NCBI GenBank assembly: GCA_011526095.1
Contig: WYBA01000083.1
Coordinates: 1 to 64,000 of the forward strand
Direction: 5' to 3'
From: Myxococcales bacterium
GTDB taxonomy: Bacteria; Myxococcota_A; Polyangia; Haliangiales; Haliangiaceae
DNA length: 64,000 bases
The notes below the pieces were generated by a model, which made no database searches, was not told the origin of the DNA, and saw only the letters and a program-made list of their open reading frames with translations. How positions within the stretch are numbered: position 1 is the first letter of the stretch; every line of letters starts with the position of its first letter. Shown one piece after another: positions 18,363 through 31,150 of the stretch. Both the position numbers and the translations under genes were made by a program.

Positions 18363-19418
18363 ATGTCCCGCCTGTACCTCTCCGCTGGCCTCGCGCTGGC
18401 GCTCGCCGCGTGCGGTGACGACGCGGCCGCCCCCGACGCCGGCCCCGACCCGATCGACGCGCCGGCGACCCCCGACGCCGCGCCCGGCCCCGACGCCAAC
18501 CTCGAGATGCCGGCCACGCTGACCGAGACCGGGCTGTGCGTCGACGCCGCGTGCACCGCGATCAGCGCCGACGTCCACGAGTTCCGCCCGCGCTACGGGC
18601 TGTGGACCGACGGCGCTGCCAAGCGGCGGTGGATCCAGCTCCCCGAGGGCGCCACGATCGACACCTCGGACATGGACTACTGGGAGTTCCCCGTCGGGAC
18701 CAAGCTGTGGAAGGAGTTCGTGCGCGACGACGTCCGGGTCGAGACGCGCCTGCTCCAGAAGAACGGCCCCGAGCCGGACGACTGGTACATGGTCGCGTTC
18801 GCGTGGAACGAGGCGCAAACCGAGGCCGTCGCCGAGCCGTTCGGCGCCAGCAACGTGCTCGGCACCGAGCACGACATCCCCGGCCGCAGCGACTGCCGCA
18901 AGTGCCACGATCGCCTGCAGAGCCGCGTCCTCGGCTTCGGCGCGCTCCAGCTCGACGAGGCCACCGACGACGGCCTGTACGACCTCGCCGACCTGATCGC
19001 CGACGGCGCCCTGTCGGATCCGCCGGCGGCGCCGACCGCGGACACCCACGCATTCCCGCTGCCGGGCGACGCGACCGCGCAGGCCGCGCTGGGGTACCTG
19101 CACGCGAACTGCGGCAGCTGCCACAACCCGACCACGGACATCGCGTCGGGTCCCACGATCGACCTGCGGCTACGAGTGGGCTTGCTCGCCACCGTTGAAG
19201 TCACGCCGACGTACACCACGACGGTCGATGTCGAGCCCGCGCTGGCACTCGCCGGCGCCACTGCGCTTATCGAGCCTGGCGCGCCCTCCACAAGCGCGAT
19301 CTTCATGCGGATGGAGAGCGACAACGACGCTCAGAAGATGCCGCCGATCGGCCGCGAACTCCCCGACGGGACCGGCCTCGCCGCGCTCTCGGCCTGGATC
19401 ACGTCGCTGCAGCCGTGA
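18363..19418 (+). CDS. lipoprotein with two CxxCH haem-binding motifs (diheme c-type cytochrome-like)
   Basis: The 351-residue protein begins with a lipoprotein signal peptide (LALALAAC, lipid Cys17) and an Ala/Pro/Asp-rich stalk (about 20-50). Two c-type haem attachment motifs are present: CRKCH (178-182) and CGSCH (250-254). The pattern [20 protein letters not shown] followed by [13 protein letters not shown] is shared by a deltaproteobacterial family of diheme lipoproteins of the 'SO2930' type; exact reaction unknown. It probably sits in the outer or inner membrane facing the periplasm and carries electrons. It is inserted between nrnA and truB and shares a GTGA overlap with truB, so it is co-translated with a tRNA-modification gene, an unusual context. 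Confidence 0.85.
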   Translation: MSRLYLSAGLALALAACGDDAAAPDAGPDPIDAPATPDAAPGPDANLEMPATLTETGLCVDAACTAISADVHEFRPRYGLWTDGAAKRRWIQLPEGATIDTSDMDYWEFPVGTKLWKEFVRDDVRVETRLLQKNGPEPDDWYMVAFAWNEAQTEAVAEPFGASNVLGTEHDIPGRSDCRKCHDRLQSRVLGFGALQLDEATDDGLYDLADLIADGALSDPPAAPTADTHAFPLPGDATAQAALGYLHANCGSCHNPTTDIASGPTIDLRLRVGLLATVEVTPTYTTTVDVEPALALAGATALIEPGAPSTSAIFMRMESDNDAQKMPPIGRELPDGTGLAALSAWITSLQP

Positions 19419-20353
19419 CCGAGCTCCACGGGATCCTGGTGGTCGACAAGCCGCCGGGGCTGACCTCGTCCGAGGTCGTCGTCGACGTCCGCCGCCGGCT
19501 GCGCGCGGCCAGCGGCGGCCACACCGGCACGCTCGATCCGCTCGCGACGGGCGTGTTGCCGATCTGCCTGGGCGAGGCGACCAAGCTCGCCGGGCTGCTG
19601 CTGTCCGACGACAAGGCGTACGAGGCCGAGCTCGAGCTCGGCGTCCAGACCGACACCCAGGACGCCGAGGGCGCGGTGATCGCGCGCGATCCCGAGGGCG
19701 CCGCGCGCGTCACCGAGCCCGCGCTGCTCGCCGCGCTCGCCGCGCTCACCGGCGAGCTCGAGCAGCTCCCGCCGATGTTCTCGGCGGTGAAGGTCGGCGG
19801 CAAGCGGCTGTACGAGGCCGCGCGCGCCGGCGCCGAGGTCGAGCGCGCCGCGCGCCGCGTCGTCGTCCACGAGCTGCGCCTGGTGTCGTTCGAGCCGCCG
19901 CGCGCGCGCGTCGCGGTCGTTTGCTCCAAGGGCACGTTCGTGCGGACGCTGGTCCACGACCTCGGCCAGGCGCTCGGCTGCGGCGCCTACCTCACGGCGC
20001 TCCGCCGCACCCGGTCGGGCGTGTTCCATCTCGACCAGGCCGTCCCGCTCAACCTCGTCACCGCCGCCCGCGCCGCGGCGGGGCTGGTCCGCCCGGCGGA
20101 CGCGCTCGGGCTGCCCCGGATCGCGATCGAGCCGGCCCAGCACCGGGCGCTGCTCGATGGCAACCCCGCGGCGTTCTCGTACCTCCGCGACCACACCGAC
20201 CTCGGGCCGCGATTCCAGATGGTTACGCCCGAGGGCGACCTGCTGGCGATCGTCGTGCAGGGCGTCGACAAGGTCCACTTCGAGCGGGTGTTCCGCTACG
20301 CCCTGGACCCGTCGGCGTTCCGGCCGGGCGACAAGCCCCGCGGCAGGGCTTGA
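19415..20353 (+). CDS. truB: tRNA pseudouridine-55 synthase TruB
   Basis: TruB isomerises U55 in the T-loop of tRNAs. The N-terminus [17 protein letters not shown], the catalytic block [16 protein letters not shown] (Asp41), [21 protein letters not shown] and the C-terminal [27 protein letters not shown] are all standard. 312 residues, including a short C-terminal extension resembling a PUA domain (about 230-305). The GTG start is inside the stop of the diheme lipoprotein gene. rpsO follows after 128 bases. Confidence 0.96.
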   Translation: MTELHGILVVDKPPGLTSSEVVVDVRRRLRAASGGHTGTLDPLATGVLPICLGEATKLAGLLLSDDKAYEAELELGVQTDTQDAEGAVIARDPEGAARVTEPALLAALAALTGELEQLPPMFSAVKVGGKRLYEAARAGAEVERAARRVVVHELRLVSFEPPRARVAVVCSKGTFVRTLVHDLGQALGCGAYLTALRRTRSGVFHLDQAVPLNLVTAARAAAGLVRPADALGLPRIAIEPAQHRALLDGNPAAFSYLRDHTDLGPRFQMVTPEGDLLAIVVQGVDKVHFERVFRYALDPSAFRPGDKPRGRA

Positions 20354-20481
20354 CCGCGCGGCCGCGGTGCTCCAATCTGCGCGGCCTAATCCCGAGGCCA
20401 CACGGCCAAGGCCGCGGATCAGGTCGACCCTCCCCATGTCGGGGCGGGCGGCTCGGCCGCCGGCGACCGCAGAGGAAACGC
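20354..20481 (+). other. rpsO leader region
   Basis: 128 bases between truB and rpsO. TTGACC (20350-20355) followed about 17-18 bases later by CAATCT/AATCTG is a weak promoter candidate. Downstream lie several short GC hairpins, for example CCCC-ATGT-CGGGG near 20434 and GCGGCTCGGCCGC near 20450. S15 commonly autoregulates through its leader, so this could be such a site, but no known S15-binding fold was recognised. Confidence 0.3.
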
Positions 20482-20751
20482 ATGTCTGTCTCGACCGTTC
20501 GCAAGCAGGAGACGATCTCCAAGTTCCGTCAGCACGGCACCGACACCGGCTCGCCCGAGGTCCAGGTCGCGCTGCTGTCGGAGCGGATCGCGCACCTCAC
20601 CGAGCACCTCAAGAACAACCACAAGGACCACCACTCGCGCCGTGGTCTGCTCAAGATGGTCGGCCAGCGCCGCGCGCTGCTCGACTACCTGAAGCGCTCG
20701 AGCCTCGACCGCTACCGCAAGCTGATCGACACCCTCGGCCTGCGCCGCTGA
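20482..20751 (+). CDS. rpsO: 30S ribosomal protein S15
   Basis: 89 residues, the same length as E. coli S15. Signature blocks seen are [57 protein letters not shown] and the C-terminal [13 protein letters not shown], spread over the four helices. S15 binds the 16S rRNA central domain and forms bridge B4. AGAGGAAA precedes the ATG. A clear intrinsic terminator follows, separating rpsO from pnp. Confidence 0.98.
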   Translation: MSVSTVRKQETISKFRQHGTDTGSPEVQVALLSERIAHLTEHLKNNHKDHHSRRGLLKMVGQRRALLDYLKRSSLDRYRKLIDTLGLRR

Positions 20752-20773
20752 CGCGCACCCGCCAGGGATCACG

Positions 20774-20807
20774 AGCCCGCGCCCGACCGGCGCGGGCTTT
20801 GTGTTTT
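20774..20807 (+). terminator. intrinsic terminator after rpsO
   Basis: Perfect 10-bp stem AGCCCGCGCC / GGCGCGGGCT around CGACC, followed by TTGTGTTTT. This is the best textbook-like terminator in the window. Confidence 0.9.
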
Positions 20808-20987
20808 CGGTGCCCTTGTGGCAAGTTCCCGTCACCTGACATCCTGTGGACCGTCGCGTTCATCTGCCGTACGGCTCGCGATCTTGATCGTTCTGTCGAG
20901 GCGCTCGAGGCACCTGCCTGGAGCGTCTGGACCGAGGGATCTGGCCGCGGACGAGGGGCAGGCGCGACCTCAACGTAGAGGACACGT

Positions 20988-23114
<2,127 letters not shown>

Positions 23115-23123
23115 GATGGCGGG

Positions 23124-23567
23124 GTGTCCGCCCCGCGCGTCCAGCTTCGCAAGCTGCGGCACGACGCCGTCGTGCCGCGCTACATGACCTCCGGCGCCGC
23201 CGGGCTCGACCTCGTCGCCGCGATCGACGCGCCGGTCGAGCTCGCGCCCGGCGCCCGCGCCGCGGTCGGCACCGGCCTCGCCGCGGCGATCCCGCACGGC
23301 TGGGAGGGGCAGGTGCGCCCGCGCTCGGGCCTGGCGCGCGAGCACGGCGTCACCGTCGCCAACGCCCCGGGGACGATCGACAGCGACTACCGCGGCGAGC
23401 TGCTCGTGCTGCTCGTCAACCTCGGCGCGGCGCCGGTGACGATCACCGCCGGCATGCGGATCGCGCAGCTCGTGATCGCGCCGGTCGTCCAGGCCGAGCT
23501 GGTGGTCGTCGACGCCCTCGACGACACCGCGCGCGGCGCCGGCGGGTTCGGCTCGACGGGGAGCTAG
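23124..23567 (+). CDS. dut: dUTP pyrophosphatase
   Basis: Dut hydrolyses dUTP to dUMP and keeps uracil out of DNA. The 147-residue trimeric-type enzyme shows all five motifs: [10 protein letters not shown] (I), [11 protein letters not shown] (II), [14 protein letters not shown] (III), [10 protein letters not shown] (IV) and [10 protein letters not shown] (V, Phe present). Start is a GTG ten bases after the pnp stop; no strong ribosome site, so coupling to pnp is likely. Confidence 0.96.
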   Translation: MSAPRVQLRKLRHDAVVPRYMTSGAAGLDLVAAIDAPVELAPGARAAVGTGLAAAIPHGWEGQVRPRSGLAREHGVTVANAPGTIDSDYRGELLVLLVNLGAAPVTITAGMRIAQLVIAPVVQAELVVVDALDDTARGAGGFGSTGS

Positions 23568-23573
23568 CCGACG

Positions 23574-25067
23574 GTGTCGGTGTTGCTCGGCGCGCCGCAG
23601 CCCGGCGCCGTCCTCGGCGAGCGGTTCGTGCTGCTCGCCCGGCTCGGCGAGGGGCCCGGTCACGTCGAGTACCGCGCGCTCGACCGCGACGTCGAGGTCG
23701 AGGTCGGGCTGTGGTGGCTGGCGCCGGTGCTGTTCGGCGACGCCGCGCGGCAGGAGCAGGTGCTCGGGCTCGGCGTCGAGCTGCGGGCGCTGCAGCACCC
23801 GGCGCTGCGGCGGTGCTTCGGCGCGTGGCGGGCCCCGGGCGCGCTGTGGACGACGTGGCAGCTCGCCACCGGCGCGGGGCCCGTGGCCGCGGCGGGCGGG
23901 CTCGACGCCGCCGCGGTGGTGCGCTGGGTCGACGCGGTCAGCGGCGCGCTCGGGGCGCTCCACGACGCCGGCCTGGTCCACGGGCGGCTGGCGCCGTCGG
24001 CGGTCGTGTCGGTCGGAGGTGCGCTCAAGCTCGGCGGCGGCGGGCTGTGGAGCGCGGCGGAGCCCGGCGCCGCCGCGCGCGCCTGGGCGGACGATCGCCA
24101 CGTCGCGCCCGAGGTGCGGCGCGGCCTCGATGCGCAGCCGGGCTCGGACACGTGGTCGGTCGCGGCGATCGCACTCGAGCTGATCGCCGGAGTGGCCGGC
24201 GGCGACGCCGCGCGCGCCGCGGCGCGCGTGCACCCGCAGCTCGCCGCGATCCTCGTCGGCGCGATGGACGCCAACCCGGTCCGTCGTCCGGACGTCCGGA
24301 CGCTCGCCGAGGCCGTGCGCAACGCCGCCGCGGCCGTACCGGCCGCGCCGCAGGTCGCCGCGCGGCCCGCTGCCGGCAAGCGGGCAGGGGCCGGCGAGGG
24401 GGGCTCGACGCTGATCGGCCACGGCAGCGCGGCTCCGTCTCCGCCTCCGTCTCCGCCTCCGTCTCCGTCTCCGTCTCCGTCTCCGTCTGGGGCCCGAGGT
24501 CAACGATCCCGCCCAGCGCCCGCGACCGCGCCCGGCACCGCACCGGCGCCGGGCGCCGCGCACGAGCCGTCGACGTTCGCGCTGCCGACGCCCGCCGGCG
24601 CGCCGCGCGCGCCGCGTCCGACGCCGCCGCAGGTCGTGATCCCCGCCGCGCGGCCGGCGCCACCGGCCCCCCCGCCCGTCGCTCCCGACGCGGCGGCGGC
24701 GATCTCCGGCGCGCTGCCGACGCCGGCCCGGGTCGAGCTCGCGGGCGCGATGAACCGCGCCCGCACCGCCCAGCCCGGCCAGTTCATGCTCCAGGCGGTC
24801 TCGCTCAAGCCGCAGGCCGCGCCCACGGCACCCGCGGCCGAGGTCGCGCCGCCCGCCGCGCGTGAGCTGCCGGCGGTGAAGCTGCGTCCGCTCAGCGAGG
24901 TCGCGCCGCGCACCTACTCGGTCGCCCCGGGCGGGCTCGGCAACCTCGCGCCGCCCAAGGCGCAGGCCGACGCCGAGCGCGCGGCGCGGCGTCGCACCTG
25001 GCTGCTCGTCGGCGCCGCGGTCGTCGTCGCGGCGCTCGCCGGCGTGATCGCCGCGCTCGCCCTGTGA
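23574..25067 (+). CDS. membrane-anchored pseudokinase (Ser/Thr kinase-like, catalytically dead)
   Basis: The first about 255 residues follow the Hanks-kinase plan: [13 protein letters not shown] replaces the glycine loop, [16 protein letters not shown] sits where HRDLKPxN belongs, and [11 protein letters not shown] matches the APE region. The catalytic residues are gone: the beta3 lysine region reads [10 protein letters not shown] without Lys, HRD is HGR (136-138) and DFG is GGG (about 154-157). A long Pro/Ala/Ser linker (about 280-450, including a PSPPPSPS tract from the hexamer repeat) leads to a single C-terminal membrane helix (about 473-497). It is probably a cytoplasmic scaffold anchored at the membrane. 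It follows dut by six bases and ends the pnp operon. Confidence 0.82.
   Translation: MSVLLGAPQPGAVLGERFVLLARLGEGPGHVEYRALDRDVEVEVGLWWLAPVLFGDAARQEQVLGLGVELRALQHPALRRCFGAWRAPGALWTTWQLATGAGPVAAAGGLDAAAVVRWVDAVSGALGALHDAGLVHGRLAPSAVVSVGGALKLGGGGLWSAAEPGAAARAWADDRHVAPEVRRGLDAQPGSDTWSVAAIALELIAGVAGGDAARAAARVHPQLAAILVGAMDANPVRRPDVRTLAEAVRNAAAAVPAAPQVAARPAAGKRAGAGEGGSTLIGHGSAAPSPPPSPPPSPSPSPSPSGARGQRSRPAPATAPGTAPAPGAAHEPSTFALPTPAGAPRAPRPTPPQVVIPAARPAPPAPPPVAPDAAAAISGALPTPARVELAGAMNRARTAQPGQFMLQAVSLKPQAAPTAPAAEVAPPAARELPAVKLRPLSEVAPRTYSVAPGGLGNLAPPKAQADAERAARRRTWLLVGAAVVVAALAGVIAALAL
24434..24489 (+). repeat. CTCCG(T/C) hexamer tandem repeat, coding
   Basis: Nine copies of CTCCGT or CTCCGC encoding Ser-Pro alternation in the pseudokinase linker. 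Same unit as 9491-9564. Confidence 0.9.
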
Positions 25068-25074
25068 TCAGGTG

Positions 25075-25103
25075 GCCGGGCGCGGCGCTTGCGCCGCCCG
25101 GCC
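25075..25103 (+). terminator. GC hairpin after the pseudokinase gene, candidate terminator
   Basis: GGCCGG-c-GC-GGCG pairs with CGCC-GC-CCGGCC around CTTG: 12 pairs with one bulge, eight bases after the stop. No T tract follows. CTTG is a known stable tetraloop. Confidence 0.5.
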
Positions 25104-25125
25104 CCCTCGGGGTACGCACGCCGCG

Positions 25126-26451
25126 ATGATCGATCGCTACAGTCGCCCCGAGCTCGCCGCGCTGTGGTCCGATGACAGCCGGTTCGCGCTGTGGCTCGAC
25201 ATCGAGCTGGCCGCGTGCGCGGCGATGGAGGCGCGCGGCACCGTGCCGGCCGGCACCGCCGCGACCATCCGCGCCCGCGCCGCCGGCAAGCTCGACGCCG
25301 CGCGCATCCTCACGATCGAGGCGACCACGCGCCACGACGTCATCGCGTTCCTCACCCACGTCGAGGAGCTCGCCGGCGAGCCGGCGCGCTGGCTCCACCT
25401 CGGGATGACGTCGTCGGACGTCCTCGACACCGCGCTCGCGCTGCAGACGTGCCGCGCGCTCGACGCGATCCTCGCCGGGGTCGACGGCCTGCGCGCCGCG
25501 CTCGCCGCGCGCGCTCGCGAGCACGCGCGCACGCCGATGATCGGCCGCTCCCACGGCATCCACGCCGAGCCGGTCACCGCCGGCCTGACGTTCGCGCGGT
25601 GGCACGCCGAGGTCGGCCGCGCCCGCGACCGCCTGGTCCGCGCGCGCGAGGCGATCGCCGTCGGCAAGATCGCCGGCGCGGTCGGCGTCTACGGCAACCT
25701 CGAGCCCGGGATCGAGGCCGAGGCGCTCGGCGCGCTCGGCCTGGTCGGCGAGACCGTCGCCACGCAGATCGTCGCGCGCGACCGCCACGCCGAGGTGCTG
25801 TGCGCGCTCGCGCTGCTCGGCACCGCGATCGAGCAGATCGCGCTCGGCGTCCGCCACTGGCAGCGCACCGAGGTCGGCGAGGCCGAGGAGGGGTTCTCCG
25901 CCGGGCAGAAGGGCAGCTCGGCGATGCCCCACAAGAAGAACCCGATCCTGTCGGAGAACCTGTGCGGCCTGGCGCGCCTGCTCCGCGCCCACGCCGGCGC
26001 GGGCCTCGAGGACGTCGCGCTGTGGCACGAGCGCGACATCTCGCACAGCTCGGTCGAGCGCGTCGTCATGCCCGACGCGACGATCCTCGCCGACTTCATG
26101 CTCGCCCGCGCCACGGGCCTCGTCGAGCGCCTCGTCGTCCACCCGGCGCGGATGCGCGCGAACCTCGAGCGCACCGCGGGGCTGTACTTCTCCGAGGCGC
26201 TGCTGCTCGCCCTGGTCAAGCAGGGCGTCGCCCGCCAGACCGCGTACGTGTGGGTCCAGCGGTGCGCGCTCGCCAGCCGCGGCGTCCCCGGCGCCGACCC
26301 CGGCGCGCCGACGTTCCGCGAGCTGCTGGGCAAGGATCCGGACGTCACCCAGCACCTGTCCGCGTCGGAGCTCGACGCGTGCTTCGACCTCGACCACCAC
26401 CTGCGCCACGCCGACACGATCCTGGCGCGGGCGCTCGGAGGCGCCGCATGA
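25126..26451 (+). CDS. purB: adenylosuccinate lyase
   Basis: PurB cleaves SAICAR to AICAR and adenylosuccinate to AMP in purine synthesis. The 441-residue product begins [20 protein letters not shown], shows [15 protein letters not shown], the [15 protein letters not shown] block and the superfamily signature [17 protein letters not shown] (about 264-280). [12 protein letters not shown] is also present. The ATG at 26448 of purC overlaps the purB stop by four bases (ATGA). Confidence 0.97.
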   Translation: MIDRYSRPELAALWSDDSRFALWLDIELAACAAMEARGTVPAGTAATIRARAAGKLDAARILTIEATTRHDVIAFLTHVEELAGEPARWLHLGMTSSDVLDTALALQTCRALDAILAGVDGLRAALAARAREHARTPMIGRSHGIHAEPVTAGLTFARWHAEVGRARDRLVRAREAIAVGKIAGAVGVYGNLEPGIEAEALGALGLVGETVATQIVARDRHAEVLCALALLGTAIEQIALGVRHWQRTEVGEAEEGFSAGQKGSSAMPHKKNPILSENLCGLARLLRAHAGAGLEDVALWHERDISHSSVERVVMPDATILADFMLARATGLVERLVVHPARMRANLERTAGLYFSEALLLALVKQGVARQTAYVWVQRCALASRGVPGADPGAPTFRELLGKDPDVTQHLSASELDACFDLDHHLRHADTILARALGGAA

Positions 26452-27440
26452 GCACCGACCTCGAGACCGCGCTGCGCGCGCAGCTCCGCCAGACCCTCGA
26501 CGGCACCGCGTACACCCGGTTCGCCGGTCGCGGCGAGGTCACCCGCTACGTCGGCAAGGTCCGCGACTGCTACATCGACCGCGCTCGCGGCGAGCGCATC
26601 CTGGTGTGCACCGATCGCCTGAGCGCGTTCGACCAGGTGATCGCGACGATCCCGTTCAAGGGTCAGGTGCTCAACCAGCTCGCCCAGTACTGGTTCGAGG
26701 ACACCGCCGCGATCGCGCCCAACCACGTCGTCGGCGCGCCGGATCCGAACGTCACGATCGGCCGCGAGTGCGAGCCGCTGCACGCCGAGTTCGTGATGCG
26801 CGCGTACCTGACCGGCGTCACCTCGACGTCGGTGTGGAAGGCGTACGAGCGCGGCGACCGCGAGTTCTGTGGCCACCGCCTGCCCGAGGGCATGAAGAAG
26901 AACGAGCCGCTGCCGGCGCCGATCCTCACGCCGTCGACCAAGGCCGGCAAGGGCGACCACGACGTCTCGGTCAGCCGCGCCGAGCTGCTCGCCTCGGGGG
27001 TGATCAGCGAGGCGCGGTTCGACGAGGCCGCGGCGATCGCCGCGCGGCTGTTCGCGCACGGCCAGGCGCGCGCCGCCGCGCGCGGCCTGATCCTCGCCGA
27101 CACCAAGTACGAGCTGGGCGTCGCGCCCGACGGCCGCGTCGTCGTGATCGACGAGATCCACACGCCGGACTCGTCGCGCTACTGGTACGCCGACGACTAC
27201 GAGGCGCGCCTCGCCGCCGGCGAGGAGCCGCGGTCGCTCGACAAGGAGTACGTCCGGCGGTGGATGGTCAACGAGGGCGGCTACTCGGGCGACGGCCCGC
27301 CGCCGCCGCTGCCCGACGACGTCCGCCTCGAGGCCGCGCGCCGCTACATCCGCAACTACGAGACGGTCACCGGGCGCACGTTCGAGCCGGACACGCGCGA
27401 GCCGGTGGCGCGGATCGCCGCCGCGCTCGGCGCTTCGTGA
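26448..27440 (+). CDS. purC: phosphoribosylaminoimidazole-succinocarboxamide synthase
   Basis: PurC ligates aspartate to CAIR. The 330-residue form is the long (eukaryote/proteobacterial) type. Motifs are GKVRDCYID at the nucleotide-binding strand, [54 protein letters not shown] and the C-terminal [14 protein letters not shown] (catalytic site) followed by DKEYVRRWM. Its product is the substrate of PurB encoded just upstream, so the two act consecutively. It converges on a small membrane-protein gene 17 bases away. Confidence 0.97.
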   Translation: MSTDLETALRAQLRQTLDGTAYTRFAGRGEVTRYVGKVRDCYIDRARGERILVCTDRLSAFDQVIATIPFKGQVLNQLAQYWFEDTAAIAPNHVVGAPDPNVTIGRECEPLHAEFVMRAYLTGVTSTSVWKAYERGDREFCGHRLPEGMKKNEPLPAPILTPSTKAGKGDHDVSVSRAELLASGVISEARFDEAAAIAARLFAHGQARAAARGLILADTKYELGVAPDGRVVVIDEIHTPDSSRYWYADDYEARLAAGEEPRSLDKEYVRRWMVNEGGYSGDGPPPPLPDDVRLEAARRYIRNYETVTGRTFEPDTREPVARIAAALGAS

Positions 27441-27457
27441 CCTGGTTCGATAAGCGC

Positions 27458-27955
27458 CTATAGAAGCGGCGCCGCGACCCACACGACGGCGATCACGGGG
27501 ACGAGCGCGGCGCTCACCGCGCGGCCGCGCGCCGACTCCTCGCCGAGCACCAGCAGCGCCAGCTCGGGCGTCATCCGGCGCAACATCACCGCGCCGGGCA
27601 GCGCGCCCGCCAGGCCGAGCACCACGCCGAGCTGCGCGATCGTGCTCGGGGGATCCTGGAGGAACGCCCGCGGCCACAGCGCCCCGACCAGCGCGACGTC
27701 GGCCACGACCAGGATGGCCACGCCCCAGCGGTGGCCCGCCAGCACCGCGACCGCCGCGATCGCCAGCACCGACGCGATCTCGGGAGTGGCCGCGACCGTC
27801 GGGAGCGGGAGCGCGGCCAGCGCCGCGACCAGCCCGAGCACGCCCAGGACGAGCTCCGCCCGAGACGCCTTTCCTTCCGGGCGCTTGCGATCAACCCCGG
27901 CGGTGATCGCGGAGGGCGTCTCGGTGGCCTCGCGGGTCGGTGAGGCGGGTTCCAT
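27458..27955 (-). CDS. small hypothetical membrane protein
   Basis: 165 residues with a charged N-terminal 30-residue segment and four or five hydrophobic helices: [22 protein letters not shown] (about 37-58), [34 protein letters not shown] (about 60-93), [17 protein letters not shown] (about 108-124) and [19 protein letters not shown] (C-terminus). No family recognised. The ATG lies six bases after a candidate -10, so the message may be leaderless. It is divergent from the holin-like gene at 28082, with an inverted repeat between them. Confidence 0.6.
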   Translation of the reverse strand: MEPASPTREATETPSAITAGVDRKRPEGKASRAELVLGVLGLVAALAALPLPTVAATPEIASVLAIAAVAVLAGHRWGVAILVVADVALVGALWPRAFLQDPPSTIAQLGVVLGLAGALPGAVMLRRMTPELALLVLGEESARGRAVSAALVPVIAVVWVAAPLL

Positions 27956-27961
27956 GTCTCA

Positions 27962-27989
27962 AATGTAAACCAGTCACGACAACTGTCCA
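27962..27989 (-). promoter_or_regulatory. candidate promoter of the 27955 membrane-protein gene
   Basis: On the minus strand: TGGACA (27989-27984), 16-base spacer, TACATT (27967-27962). The predicted start falls at about 27955-27956, i.e. on the ATG itself. The region is the most AT-rich spot for several kilobases. Confidence 0.45.
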
Positions 27990-27992
27990 GCA

Positions 27993-28016
27993 ACTTGTCA
28001 TCGCATGGTGACAAGT
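27993..28016. promoter_or_regulatory. palindromic operator-like site ACTTGTCA-N8-TGACAAGT
   Basis: Perfect 8-bp inverted repeat with an 8-base spacer, centred about 49 bases upstream of the predicted start of the minus gene and 77 bases before the plus gene. A shorter dyad GACA-AC-TGTC (27978-27987) overlaps the -35 of the minus promoter. Geometry fits a dimeric helix-turn-helix regulator; the protein is unknown. Confidence 0.45.
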
Positions 28017-28081
28017 CAGGCGACGGCGCCGGACAACGCCTGGAAACCTCGGAATCGACGTGCCATGCTGCGGCTGTCGCC

Positions 28082-28513
28082 ATGACGTGGATCCTGGTCA
28101 AGCTCGCCATCCGCCTCGTCGCCTTCACGGGCGTGTTCTGGCTCGCGACCCGGCCGCGTCCGCTCAAGGGCCGCCCGCCGACGAAGGACGGCAAGCCGGA
28201 GCTCCGCCCCCCGCGGGTGAAGATCCAGCCGAAGTGGGCCATCCCCCTGGTCGGCGTGCTGTTCGCCGGCCTGAACATCCTGCTGTACTGGCTGCTCCGC
28301 CCGGTCCTCGACCTGGCCACGCTGCGCACGTTCTCGTTCGTGATGCCGCTGATCGTCAACGGCCTGTTGCTGTGGGCGACCGCCGAGATCGTCAAGAAGA
28401 AGAAGTGGCTGCAGCTCGACGGCATGCTCGCCGCGCTGTGGCTCGCGGGCATGCTGACGCTCGCCCACGGCGTGCTGTGGGTCGGGCTCGACTACCTGCC
28501 CGCCAAGCTCTGA
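28082..28513 (+). CDS. phage-holin-family-IV/YvlD-like membrane protein
   Basis: 143 residues, four membrane helices. The pattern LNILLYWLLRPVLDLATL, then VNGLLLWATAEIV, then LDGMLAALWLAGMLTLAHGVLW follows the YvlD/4-TMS 'phage holin' superfamily (PF04020-like), which is usually chromosomal and not phage-derived; its function is unknown. Between the first two helices is a basic/proline loop (RPRPLKGRPPTKDGKPELRPPRVKIQP) longer than in typical members. I chose the ATG at 28082; a TTG at 27995 is in frame but would put the operator in the gene. Confidence 0.65.
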   Translation: MTWILVKLAIRLVAFTGVFWLATRPRPLKGRPPTKDGKPELRPPRVKIQPKWAIPLVGVLFAGLNILLYWLLRPVLDLATLRTFSFVMPLIVNGLLLWATAEIVKKKKWLQLDGMLAALWLAGMLTLAHGVLWVGLDYLPAKL

Positions 28514-28559
28514 GGCGAGGGTCCGCCCGAGCCGGCTCCGCCCGACGGCAGATCGTCGG

Positions 28560-28659
28560 CCGGATCTCCTGCCGACCAGATCCGGAGCGGGGGGAGCCGG
28601 GACAGCTCCCCCAGACCCCCATCCGGGACTCCGAGCCGGCCCCCACCGTGCCGGCTCGG
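28560..28659. terminator. three consecutive inverted repeats between convergent genes, candidate bidirectional terminator
   Basis: CCGGATCT / AGATCCGG (28560-28567, 28578-28585), GGGGGAGC / GCTCCCCC (28590-28597, 28605-28612) and CCGAGCCGGC / GCCGGCTCGG (28631-28640, 28650-28659), all perfect. They lie between the 3' ends of the genes at 28513 (+) and 28671 (-). No T tract. The middle one resembles the hairpin at 10516-10535, including the ACCCCC that follows. Confidence 0.55.
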
Positions 28660-28670
28660 CCTGACTGAGA

Positions 28671-29594
28671 TCAGCTCGCGACTTCGCGCAGCTGGCGCAG
28701 CAGGTCGCGCGCGCTGTCGACGTGCTGCGACGACTCGCGCAGCGACTGGCGGATCAGCTCGAACGAGGCGCGCGGGATCGTGTGCGAGTACTGATCGAAC
28801 TCGCCCTCGGCCGCCATCACCTCGATCCGCAGGCTCGACAGCAGGTCGTTGAGCTGCGTGACGATCTCCGCGGCCTTGCCGCGGATCTCGATCGCCCGCT
28901 GTACCTTCACGTTGCCGCCCTCGTTCTGGATCTGGGCCTCGAGCTCGGCGATCCGCGTCTTGAGCTGCCCGCGCTCCTCCTCGGCCGCGGACAGATCGTT
29001 CTCGAGGTCCTCCATCCGTCGGGCCTTGTCGGCGCCGACCTTGCCGCCGCGGAGGATGCGCAGCTCGGCCTGGACCTGCTCGAGGCGCCGGCGCAGCCGC
29101 CGGATCTCCTCCTCCGAATGAGGGTCGGGGCCGCCGCCGGCTGGCGCGGCCGCCGCGCCGACCGGCGCCGCGCCGACCGCCGCGAGCTGCTGCGGCGACA
29201 CGGCGTTCATCGCGTGGCCCGTGGGGCCCTGGTGCCCGACCGGGCCCATCCCCGGGTGCTGCGCCGAGGGGCCGGCCGCCGGCGCCTCGGGCTGGCCGAG
29301 CTGGGCGAGGTCGACGAACCGCAGCCACAGGCTGCCGCAGCGGACCGCGTCGCCGTGCTTGAACAGGTGGCTGGGCACGCGGACGTCCTGGTAGAAGACG
29401 CCGTTGGCCGACTGCAGGTCCTCGAGGACGTAGCCGGTCCCGCCCCACACGATCCGCGCGTGGTGGCGCGAGACCATGGCGTCGTCGGTGCGGATCGCAC
29501 AGTCCATCGATCGACCGATCTTGATCTCCCCCGCGCCGAGGTCGATCGAGCCTTCGATGCCCTGTGCGTCGCGCCAAAGGATACGGGCGCCCAC
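28671..29594 (-). CDS. FHA-domain protein with C-terminal coiled coil
   Basis: 307 residues from a GTG at 29594. An FHA domain (about 1-95) carries the phosphothreonine-binding pattern IKIGRSMDCAI, then SRHHARI and SANGVFYQDVRV. A Gly/Pro/Ala linker (about 100-158) leads to long coiled-coil helices (about 160-300; SEEEIRRLRRRLEQVQAEL, MEDLENDLSAAEEERGQLK). The C-terminal part (SHTIPRASFELIRQSLRESSQHVDSARDLL) is hydrophilic. It is likely a cytoplasmic phosphoprotein-binding scaffold. It is divergent from purF with 112 bases between. Confidence 0.8.
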   Translation of the reverse strand: MGARILWRDAQGIEGSIDLGAGEIKIGRSMDCAIRTDDAMVSRHHARIVWGGTGYVLEDLQSANGVFYQDVRVPSHLFKHGDAVRCGSLWLRFVDLAQLGQPEAPAAGPSAQHPGMGPVGHQGPTGHAMNAVSPQQLAAVGAAPVGAAAAPAGGGPDPHSEEEIRRLRRRLEQVQAELRILRGGKVGADKARRMEDLENDLSAAEEERGQLKTRIAELEAQIQNEGGNVKVQRAIEIRGKAAEIVTQLNDLLSSLRIEVMAAEGEFDQYSHTIPRASFELIRQSLRESSQHVDSARDLLRQLREVAS

Positions 29595-29706
29595 TGCTCT
29601 CGAACGTTAGGCGATCCGCGGCCACGGCTCAAGTCCGCGGCATCGCTGCCGTCACGAACTCGCTGCGCTCTTGGCGGGATCACCCCTGCGTGATAAAGGG
29701 GGCGCC

Positions 29707-31116
<1,410 letters not shown>

Positions 31117-31150
31117 AATCGCCGGCCCGCGCGGCGCAAAGTGGAGCCTC

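Noticed and set aside
27960..28081. Extension of the 28082 gene to a TTG at 27995
   Set aside because: This would place the perfect palindrome inside the coding region and add 29 residues of low quality; the ATG at 28082 begins the membrane helix pattern directly.
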